Below are positions 17,201 through 22,869 of a DNA stretch of 22,869 nucleotides, piece by piece. This stretch comes from Barthelona sp. PAP020 (Eukaryota; Metamonada: BaSk clade), in contig JARQWU010000170.1 of NCBI GenBank assembly GCA_040182905.1, positions 1-22,869 on the forward strand. Reading direction: 5' to 3'. Position 1 is the first letter of the stretch, and every line of letters starts with the position of its first letter. The notes under the pieces are model-generated. The model ran no database searches, had not been told where the DNA came from, and saw nothing but the letters and a program-made list of their open reading frames with translations. The position numbers were made by a program, and so were the translations under genes.

Positions 17201-18916
17201 ATTACTGTGCAATAAACGTATTTGAGATAAGCTATCCTGTGGGAAATCAATAGGCTGATCCAGCTTTTCAGTTTTGAATAAAGTATTTGCATTGGTGTGA
17301 TTGATAGTGTTGTTATACAAATTATTTGTACTTTCTGTTTGATTGATTGTTGGTTTTGAAGGTTCATTGCGATTTAAAGGTACTATTGGTTCAATACTGT
17401 TTTTATCATTCTCAACATCATCTGCAAGAGTTAATTCTAAGTTTTCAAGCAAAGTTTCAAGATATTCAATGATTTCAGAAAATAATGGTCTTTTTTCAGG
17501 GTTAGAATCAAAACATTTAGATATAAACTCATAACCAATAACCCAATCAATATTTTGAAAAGGTAAATTTCCTGTCAATAATTGAACATTGATCATATGA
17601 TTTGGAACTCCTTTAAAGGGTGCACGACCTGTCATTACTTCAAAAAAAGTAACACCAAATGACCAAGAATCAATACCAGGATGGGCAATAGCAACTTCTT
17701 GAGAAAAAATTTCAGGTGGCATATAGTGTACGGTTCCAAATGTTGAAAGTGCACTGCTTCTTTCAAAACTGCGCACAAGGCCAAAATCACAAAGTGCTGT
17801 GGTTCCATCATTTCGAATCAAAACATTTCTAGGATTAACATCTCGATGAATAACACCTTTTCCATGGCAAAAGTCAAGTGCATCAGCTAATTGAATAAGA
17901 CACTCCAACTTTTCAACCACTTTCATTTCATGCATCTTTTTATTCAAAGATGTAGGACAATATTCCATCACAATACCCCACTTTCCCTGATCACATGTCA
18001 TACCAAATATACGACATATGAACTGTTGAACAAATGTGACAGCAACACATTCATCCTTTACTTGCTGCATTGTAGCGTTATAAGGAATTTTGATGGCAAC
18101 ATCACTTCGTTTGTGTTTACCTCTTAAAATTGTTGCAAACCCACCACGTCCTATTTCATTAGATATGCTTAATCTGTCATAGTCAAGAATAGGTACATCA
18201 AACTCTGAGTTATTACGTGTGTTTTCAGTTTCTTGAATGTTCTGCAACAATTCGTTGATTTCATTAGAACGTGTGGAGGATTCAATTTTAGATACCAACA
18301 ACTCAATTGTGTTGTTCATTTGTCGTTGATTTTCCGCTATCTTCGAAAAGTTCATATTCATTTGTTCCATTAGTTCTTGGTTCATTTGGTATAAATGAGT
18401 GGCTATTTTATCTGTTATAGTATCTGGCATGGTTGTAATCGTAAAAGAAGTTAAAAGAACATTCAAATCACTGTTAAGACTGTCAAACTTGTGATGTATT
18501 TGATTAATCATTTGTAGATCATGACTTCCAAACACAAATCGGGAAAGGAAATTTCTTTGAAAACTTTTTTCAATAATGACATGGGCATTTTGACAACTCT
18601 CAGAAAACCTACTTAAACATTGTTTAAAACTGGTGTCATTTGCCAAAGCTGCTTGTTCACTTAATAATTCTTCAAATGCAGAAGATAACCAAAGAATTCT
18701 ATAATATAATATTAGAGCTTCTTCTTGGGCTTCCTTGCTGTCAATAAAACCATTTGCAATTTGTGATACAATTTGTAAAACAGGTATTTCACAAGAACCA
18801 AGCAATTTAAATATGGCATCTATATTAAAATTGGAAATGAGCTGTTGAAATGAGTTAAAATTATTTTTGCCTAATTCTAAAAGAGTATTTTGAAATTCTT
18901 TTAACACTTCCGTCAT
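14213..18916 (-). CDS. MLKL-like helical bundle, TKL-type kinase, three WD40 propellers, CaaX box
   Basis: This 1567-aa protein is one uninterrupted frame. Residues about 40-160 are a four-helix-like bundle whose pattern (long amphipathic helices, then QRNFLSRFVFGSHDLQMINQ and a Leu-rich last helix) resembles the MLKL/HeLo N-terminal domain; 172-232 form a coiled coil like the MLKL brace. A kinase domain spans about 250-492: glycine loop GRGGFA (256-261), VAIK Lys276, Glu289, HRDVNPRN (357-364), DFG 377-379, and PPE for APE (400-402). The Lys usual two residues after the catalytic Asp is Asn361, as in no typical Ser/Thr kinase, but the other catalytic residues are present. A polar linker leads to three WD40-type units (about 568-890, 891-1213, 1215-1520), each long enough for seven blades. 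A basic Ser/Thr/Pro tail ends in CCFIL, a CaaX motif. Function is inferred, not shown. Confidence 0.85.
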   Translation of the reverse strand: MTEVLKEFQNTLLELGKNNFNSFQQLISNFNIDAIFKLLGSCEIPVLQIVSQIANGFIDSKEAQEEALILYYRILWLSSAFEELLSEQAALANDTSFKQCLSRFSESCQNAHVIIEKSFQRNFLSRFVFGSHDLQMINQIHHKFDSLNSDLNVLLTSFTITTMPDTITDKIATHLYQMNQELMEQMNMNFSKIAENQRQMNNTIELLVSKIESSTRSNEINELLQNIQETENTRNNSEFDVPILDYDRLSISNEIGRGGFATILRGKHKRSDVAIKIPYNATMQQVKDECVAVTFVQQFICRIFGMTCDQGKWGIVMEYCPTSLNKKMHEMKVVEKLECLIQLADALDFCHGKGVIHRDVNPRNVLIRNDGTTALCDFGLVRSFERSSALSTFGTVHYMPPEIFSQEVAIAHPGIDSWSFGVTFFEVMTGRAPFKGVPNHMINVQLLTGNLPFQNIDWVIGYEFISKCFDSNPEKRPLFSEIIEYLETLLENLELTLADDVENDKNSIEPIVPLNRNEPSKPTINQTESTNNLYNNTINHTNANTLFKTEKLDQPIDFPQDSLSQIRLLHSNSYSHTEKINCIAVSTSRKYVATCGADKKVCVYLIIHENSSYNFKLVFSYDLQGIIPCIAFSNDDRYLVAADNSSHITVFDIFNDFKVYRRFSLNSGNINAVCFSVDNQYIFIGEGGSNEGNISKYSLQRNEIVCQRRHYEKYVWRLAVSNDGRYLAAATDETQRKLLSTYDLNVVAEFGSADKGLRGVTFSLDSKVVVFSSNDYYLKGYLVSSGQEVINIKTEHNMRNPMFINSELLVTGFWNGDITVFQVNYNDFTSKELTTIRSTIKNLWCGCFMPYENLYFVGGTERTWECYQLQTKHIVKDLNSLDWHKKLVIDQLHTNSSAHSQKVKCVAVSPNFEYFASASDDKTICIYHIVFENCDYKFNMIFTHKFDQIIPCIAFSNDDRYLVAADNSSHITVFDIFNDFKVYRRFSLNSGNINAVCFSVDSQYIFIGEGGSNSGTISKYSIQRNEIVCQRKHYEKYVWRLAVSNDGIYLAAATDDKQRKLLSTYDLSVVREFSAATSGLRGVSFSLDSKIVVFSDNNYHLKGFNVNNSQEVISIFTDGKNMRNPTFINNEMLVSGFWNGDLAVYHVDSNRGTFEELATIKTNVGDLWCGCFASHVNLYFVGGTDNMWECYKLQTNYIIENLNMLDWRKKLEINQLQINSSDHTKKIKCIAVSSNSRYLATSGDDETIVVSQIVHENSGYNFKQIYTHNLKATIPCIAFSSDNQYLVCVDNASYITVFDISNHFNIHRRFYLNGGNINAVCFSVDNQYIFIGEGGSNGGTVSKYSMEYNEIVCQQRHYEKYVWRLAVSNDGRYLAVATDDKQRKLLSTYDLSVVREFTTATAGLRGVSFSLDSEIVIFSDNNGNLKGFNVNNSQEVISIFSKDKAMRNPTFINNDILIAGFWEGDISVYHINVNSHTTEELTTIKTDIAEIWCGCFMPNENLFFVGGTENTWECFQLRTNNIRDVVQKPKTTKTTSYPSPHDTPSKNTRTERQSYESPDTSDCCFIL
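14725..14789. repeat. Identical patch between propeller units 3 and 2 (partner 15697-15761)
   Basis: 65 identical bases, beginning TAAATTCTCG and ending TCTGTTGCA. Unit 1 differs here at several sites. A second identical patch of 43 bases pairs 14604-14646 with 15576-15618. Confidence 0.9.
15913..16072. repeat. Gene-conversion patch between propeller units 2 and 1 (partner 16882-17041)
   Basis: 160 bases match 16882-17041 with one mismatch, in a silent codon position, although sequence on both sides is clearly diverged. Unit 3 is much less similar in this part. Confidence 0.9.
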
Positions 18917-18929
18917 CAGAAAGACTCAC

Positions 18930-18947
18930 AAAAAAAAAAAAAAAAAA
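18930..18947. promoter_or_regulatory. A18 tract just upstream of the kinase gene
   Basis: Eighteen A on the plus strand (T on the coding strand) lie 14 bases before the ATG. T-rich DNA directly before the start codon is also seen at the dephospho-CoA kinase, phosphoglucomutase and dynein genes, so it may be a shared promoter or initiator feature. Confidence 0.35.
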
Positions 18948-19181
18948 CTTACGTGATTTCAAAGAATTTCTGGCCACATTTTTGTATTGAGAGATCAGGA
19001 TTCCAGACATATTCAAATTTGATTGTTGGTTTATTTGCTTGCAAAAATTGAAAATTTTCAGCATTATACAGCACAGATTAAAAATTTCCCCAAATGAATT
19101 CTCCTTTTTGTGTTCTTTCCAATTTATTATCATAAGTATTGAAAAAAAGGGATAAAACAGAATAAAATTACAAAAATAACA

Positions 19182-19187
19182 TTTATT
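19182..19187 (-). promoter_or_regulatory. AATAAA close to the stop of the PARP-like gene
   Basis: On the minus strand AATAAA begins four bases after the TGA stop. A second AATAAA lies about 65 bases further on. Either could set the 3' end. Confidence 0.4.
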
Positions 19188-19191
19188 ACAT

Positions 19192-21072
19192 TCAACAATT
19201 CAATTCGAATTCGGTAACATATACAACAACAGCATCTAATGGTTCTAACAATGCTATTTCATGCTTTCTTTGAACAACAGTATAACCTCTATCAATACAT
19301 TTTTGATGATAGCGCGCAGAAAACAAATAATCAACAGAAGGACATTTGGCTGGATGATTTAAATGAACTAAACAAATAGCCACTCGAAAAGTGGTGGTTT
19401 TTTGTGAAACATTCAAGATTTTGGCATACTTTCTCCACACTTTCAATAGATTACACAGGTCATCAGTAAAAATCAAAGGTCTGGTTGGTATTTCAGGAAA
19501 GCCATGATAAATGATATCGTTTAACTGTTCAGGTGGTGTAATTGAAAAGAGTAGTCTGACTTTTGGTGATATAAGAAAGTCATTTGAACAATTTAATCGT
19601 TTATTTGTTGCTTCAACGGGAATATTCTTCAAAAGTTGATAATTAAACACTTTAAACGCTCTTAGGAGCTTAAAACCTTGTAATTTATACAAAGTTTTGA
19701 TAATTTTGTACTCTGACATGTCACACAAAAGTTCTTTCAACACTATTGTCTGAGGAGAGTTCTTATTTGTTGCTTTGGTCTTTTTACGGTTGTCTGAAGG
19801 TGGAATAAAGGCCAAAATTTTCAATTTCTCATGTAAAATGGACATATTGTCAACAACGAAATCAGCTGTATCCTTTTGCTTATGTTCAACCCTTCCAATT
19901 TTGGGTTGCTCAATATAGTATGTATCCTCCTCGGTCTTTCCTTTCTTTTTGTTCTCATATTTCTTTTTATGACTCTTTCTGTTTGAATCTAGGCGATATG
20001 GGATGGGATTGGTTGTTATTTTTTTTCCGTTAATCCATTCCTCATTTTCATCCATAAATTGATAATATTGTCTTGGCTTTGGATTTTCGTAACTTTGTTG
20101 TTGTCTATACTCAGACATCATTGGTCTTTGTCTGGGATCAGTACGAATCATGTTGTTATAAGAAAAGAAATCGTATCTTGGTGGATTTACTGATCTTTGA
20201 GGCATTTGAGAAGTATATGTTGGTTGCTCTGATGATACAAAGGGATTTTTTTGATGAGCAGTGGAAAAATATTGTGGTTGGTAAAATTGAGCTGGAAATT
20301 CTGGAAAATGCGACCTCCAACCATGACTGTCAGTTCTGGTTTTTTGTGTTTTTGCCTGTTTTTCTGAATTTTTCTTCAATTTCTCTCTGATGTTTCCAAA
20401 ACTATCAGTTTGGATATTTTGGGTCGAAGTGGATACATTGCCAACTGTAATTTCCCTATCAACAGTTAAAGGCTTCGCTTGAACTTCACTATTAATCAAA
20501 TCTTTGTGAAATGCTCCTGCTTCAAGATCTTTTTGAACATTCTGATTGAGAGTCGAAACTGTAGTTTTCTTGGTTGATTTAACAGGTTCAAACAAATCCA
20601 AATTTTCAAAATCTTTCATCTTGTCTTTTTCATCAAACAAAGGTAATGAACGAGCCAATTTATCTAGTCGATTTAAGCTGCCTGGAGATTTACCTTTTAG
20701 AGGCGCTGTTCGATAATATTCAGGATATTTTGAAGGTAATCCCCCATGATATGACATATCTTCGGATAATTCTTTGGTTAAAGGTGTTTGAAATAATGTG
20801 TTAGAAACTTGATTAAGGTTAACAGGGGTAGCAGGTTCAGAATCTTCAATTGGTGTTGAAACTGTATCAACAGAACTTGTATTCTCAATTTCAATATCAG
20901 AAGCTTTCCCGACCACATCAAGTTCAGGTTTTCGATTGTCAATTTCTCGCAATTTTCGTTTTCCCAATTGATCAACTTGATTTTCTAACAAAGCAACGGC
21001 TTCACCTAAGTGTTGAACCAAGAATAAAGATTCTTCTGTGGTGTCATCTTCGGAGTCATTCAAAAAATTCAT
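19192..21072 (-). CDS. Protein with disordered N-terminal half and diverged PARP-like C-terminal domain
   Basis: A 626-aa product if it starts at the Met ending at 21072; an in-frame ATG at 21102 would add 10 mostly hydrophobic residues, less likely given the acidic MNFLNDSEDD that follows. Numbered from the longer start, residues 30-450 are polar and probably disordered, with Gln/Tyr/Pro-rich and basic stretches. The last ~170 residues read like a PARP catalytic fold: KIIKTLYKLQGFKLLRAF resembles the helix before the PARP HGT motif, LLFSITPP sits where LxHGT is expected, IFTDD..KVWRKYA resembles the YF-A..Y segment, FRVAICLVHL the following strand, and KHEIALLEPLDAVVVYV the NEYIVYD strand. 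His and Tyr of the H-Y-E triad are absent, so activity is doubtful. The domain call rests on pattern reading only. Confidence 0.72.
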   Translation of the reverse strand: MNFLNDSEDDTTEESLFLVQHLGEAVALLENQVDQLGKRKLREIDNRKPELDVVGKASDIEIENTSSVDTVSTPIEDSEPATPVNLNQVSNTLFQTPLTKELSEDMSYHGGLPSKYPEYYRTAPLKGKSPGSLNRLDKLARSLPLFDEKDKMKDFENLDLFEPVKSTKKTTVSTLNQNVQKDLEAGAFHKDLINSEVQAKPLTVDREITVGNVSTSTQNIQTDSFGNIREKLKKNSEKQAKTQKTRTDSHGWRSHFPEFPAQFYQPQYFSTAHQKNPFVSSEQPTYTSQMPQRSVNPPRYDFFSYNNMIRTDPRQRPMMSEYRQQQSYENPKPRQYYQFMDENEEWINGKKITTNPIPYRLDSNRKSHKKKYENKKKGKTEEDTYYIEQPKIGRVEHKQKDTADFVVDNMSILHEKLKILAFIPPSDNRKKTKATNKNSPQTIVLKELLCDMSEYKIIKTLYKLQGFKLLRAFKVFNYQLLKNIPVEATNKRLNCSNDFLISPKVRLLFSITPPEQLNDIIYHGFPEIPTRPLIFTDDLCNLLKVWRKYAKILNVSQKTTTFRVAICLVHLNHPAKCPSVDYLFSARYHQKCIDRGYTVVQRKHEIALLEPLDAVVVYVTEFELNC

Positions 21073-21118
21073 TAAAAAAAAACAAAGAAGATTTATTTTC
21101 ATTAAATTTGTTATTTAT
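21073..21118. promoter_or_regulatory. Short divergent spacer
   Basis: Only 46 bases separate the preferred start of the PARP-like gene (minus) from the small plus-strand ORF at 21119. It contains an A9 run next to the minus-strand ATG. If the small ORF is not a gene, this is simply the promoter of the minus-strand gene. Confidence 0.35.
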
Positions 21119-21286
21119 ATGAATTTTGAACGAAAAAACTTAAATAGAAACAGTTTGCCATCCAAAAAAACCGACAATTCGAAGGAAACAGACATCTTTG
21201 CAAAAATATTTTATGATCCCAATAATCCTTCTTTAATCAATTCAAAAATTATTGAATCTTTAAATTTACATTCTCCTTTGGAATGA
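21119..21286 (+). CDS. Possible small protein or first exon, 55 aa
   Basis: MNFERKNLNRN begins a 55-codon ORF whose second half (IFYDPNNPSLINSKIIESLNL) has the look of coding sequence: few low-complexity runs and plausible helix spacing. It belongs to no family I recognise. Downstream, open segments (GKKNDSFTDPIGNKKYIQLY from about 21343, and HYQSERAKASFNALYK ending near 21500) look similar in character, so this may be the first exon of a spliced gene. However, no GTATTT donor like those of the dynein gene is present, and I could not build a convincing join. Confidence 0.3.
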   Translation: MNFERKNLNRNSLPSKKTDNSKETDIFAKIFYDPNNPSLINSKIIESLNLHSPLE

Positions 21287-21647
21287 AACAAGATTTTAAT
21301 CCGCATCTTCAAAACTTGATTTTCTATTAACATTTCCAATTCAGGAAAAAAGAATGATAGTTTTACTGACCCAATTGGTAACAAAAAATATATTCAACTA
21401 TATTGATCTTTGTTGTGTCAAATTTCTTTATAAAAATTGATTCACTTCACATTATCAATCTGAAAGAGCTAAAGCATCTTTCAATGCTCTTTATAAATAA
21501 ATAATTAACTATTTTTGCTTTAAAATACTTTGAAAGAACCGTAATATAATGGTTGGTAAAAAGATAGGCAAAAGACATACATTTACATTGTTGATTGCAT
21601 TTTTATGTTTCTATGACGTTGATAATACGAAGATGATTAAAGACTGT
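21287..21647. other. AT-rich intergenic region with short open segments
   Basis: 361 bases without a firm gene. It includes the two short open segments mentioned for the small ORF at 21119, and it must hold the 3' end of the coiled-coil gene on the minus strand (its stop codon reads TAAA). No RNA gene is visible. Confidence 0.5.
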
Positions 21648-22869
21648 TTACACACGAGATAAATCAACTGATTGTTCATTTAATTTTTTCAATTGACTCT
21701 TAGCCTTTTTGACCTGAGGATAAGTTGAAGGTAAGTATGAAATTTCAAGTAAAGTTTTTCTATATTGCTCAAATAATTGTTTGTGACGTTTATTCAAACT
21801 GAACAATTCAGTATTTAATCTCCAATGTTCATGATCATCTTCACTATTGTTTTGGTTTTTTTTTTGTTCAACTTGTTCCAATTCGAAGATTTTTGCCTTT
21901 AGATTATTTATTAACGTTGTAGCATTGTCCAGTTCTTTATTTTTTTCTTCAAGTGATGAATTAAGAATGAATATATCTTCTAAATCTTGTTTAATCATTA
22001 ATTCCAACTGTTCTGTTGTATCAGCAGCTAATTTTTCTGATTTTTGAGGAGGTGTAAGTGTTTTTGAGTCGATTTTAGCAAATTTAACTGATTTTAATTG
22101 ATTCTCCAAATTTTCAACAATGGATGTTGATTCGATCAGTTGTTTGTCTCTTAAACTGATGGTTTTCCTTAAACTTTGATTTTGATTTTCTAAATGTGAC
22201 AATTCATTTGTTAGTGTTTTCAGTTCAAATAATAATTCATTATTAGTATCTGGAGAATTCAGAGATTTGGTGGAGTTGAGGGAGTTGAGGGAATTTTGGG
22301 ATTCTTTCAATTGTTCTTGTAAATTTTCAGTCAATTGAATTCTTAAATTCAAGCTGTTTTCAAGCTCTTCTTTTTCTTCTTTTAGTTTATCAATCTGACG
22401 TAATGCGACATTTAACCCCTTACGTTTTGATTCAAATTTCTCATTCAATACATTACAATGCCTTTTTAAATCTTCAATCTCTACATTACATTTTGCAATT
22501 TTCTTCTTATCTTCTTCATCAACATTCTTTATAATACCATTGACATTAGCAAAAATTTCATTATCATCTATTGATGTTAATGTGTCAGAAAGGTCCTTAT
22601 TTACTCTAGCAAGCTTTAATCGTTCTTTTCTTTCTCTTTCTAATTCAATATAGAGATCATCAAATCTTTGAACATCAATTGTCATATCTTTCAATTTTTT
22701 ATCTTTCTTTTTGTTGTCATTTTCTAAATCAACGCAATGTAAAGTTAATTTCTTGAATTCTTTTTCATTCCGTTCATTTGAACTCTCCAAATCAATAATC
22801 TGATCTCTCAAAATTAATAACTCAGCTTCCATATCATGCATCTTTTCTTTCATATTGTTGTTGTCATTT
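21648..22869 (-). CDS. Coiled-coil protein, 5' end beyond the window
   Basis: The frame is open from the right edge to the TAA at 21648. The first Met in the window (ending at 22853) is preceded in frame by NDNNN with no stop, so the protein most likely begins outside. The visible ~405 residues are almost entirely heptad-like coiled coil rich in Glu, Lys, Leu and Asn (for example ELENSLNLRIQLTENLQEQL), with a break around residues 190-205 containing an LNSLNSTKSLNS repeat. There is no motor, kinase or membrane motif in this part. Such proteins often belong to centrosomes, basal bodies, Golgi tethers or the flagellar base, but nothing here selects one. Confidence 0.8.
   Translation of the reverse strand, partial: NDNNNMKEKMHDMEAELLILRDQIIDLESSNERNEKEFKKLTLHCVDLENDNKKKDKKLKDMTIDVQRFDDLYIELERERKERLKLARVNKDLSDTLTSIDDNEIFANVNGIIKNVDEEDKKKIAKCNVEIEDLKRHCNVLNEKFESKRKGLNVALRQIDKLKEEKEELENSLNLRIQLTENLQEQLKESQNSLNSLNSTKSLNSPDTNNELLFELKTLTNELSHLENQNQSLRKTISLRDKQLIESTSIVENLENQLKSVKFAKIDSKTLTPPQKSEKLAADTTEQLELMIKQDLEDIFILNSSLEEKNKELDNATTLINNLKAKIFELEQVEQKKNQNNSEDDHEHWRLNTELFSLNKRHKQLFEQYRKTLLEISYLPSTYPQVKKAKSQLKKLNEQSVDLSRV

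Larger units (their letters stand above)
14357..17215 (-). repeat. Intragenic triplication of a ~970-bp WD40 propeller unit
   Basis: Three consecutive units: about 17215-16247, 16246-15278 and 15274-14357. The offset between matching bases is 969 between units 1 and 2 and 972 between units 2 and 3. All three carry the same succession of blade sequences (for example IPCIAFS, SGNINAVCFSVD or GGNINAVCFSVD, YIFIGEGGSN, HYEKYVWRLAVSNDG, KLLSTYDL, LWCGCF or IWCGCF, FVGGT). Confidence 0.92.

Overview
The window looks like a stretch of nuclear genome from a single-celled eukaryote: AT-rich, gene-dense and intron-poor, with the standard code (TAA and TGA both act as stops). The evidence is the tRNA with a Pol III T-run terminator, the eukaryotic gene families (Apn1-type endonuclease IV, C2-ankyrin, WD40, dynein light chain), AATAAA-like signals after several stops, and one gene that reads correctly only after removal of two 40-42 nt introns. 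The dynein light chain is of the ciliary/IFT type, so the organism probably builds a flagellum. The introns (GTATTT...ACTAAT...AG, branch-like motif almost fused to the 3' splice site) and their rarity recall reduced spliceosomes such as those of metamonads, but the lineage cannot be fixed from this sequence.

Layout. 1-1017: a 60-bp tandem repeat in two copies, a minus-strand tRNA-Cys(GCA), and about 730 bases of AT-rich DNA holding a diverged direct repeat. 1018-3184: divergent genes for an endonuclease IV-type AP endonuclease with an acidic N-terminal extension (minus) and a dephospho-CoA kinase with a C-terminal membrane anchor (plus). 3294-7776: phosphoglucomutase (minus) and a C2-ankyrin protein (plus), again divergent. 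8176-13386: two unrecognised plus-strand genes, one a 1124-aa mainly helical protein with low-complexity tracts, the other a 507-aa disordered/coiled-coil protein. 13488-13947: the three-exon Tctex-type dynein light chain. 14213-18916: a 1567-aa minus-strand kinase. 19192-21072/21102: a protein with a disordered N-terminal half and a PARP-like C-terminus. 21119-21286: a doubtful small ORF. 21648-22869: a coiled-coil protein running off the right edge.

The most interesting locus is the 1567-aa protein. Its order is an N-terminal helical bundle of MLKL/HeLo style, a coiled-coil brace, a tyrosine-kinase-like kinase with a near-complete catalytic set, three tandem WD40-type propeller units of about 323 residues, and a C-terminal CaaX box (CFIL). 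The three propeller units share near-identical nucleotide patches in different pairs, which points to continuing gene conversion. The architecture resembles cell-death or innate-sensing proteins (MLKL, fungal HET proteins with WD40 sensors), with a kinase in the middle position and a predicted lipid anchor. That role is inference. The other genes are housekeeping or unrecognised, and nothing suggests they form a pathway with it.
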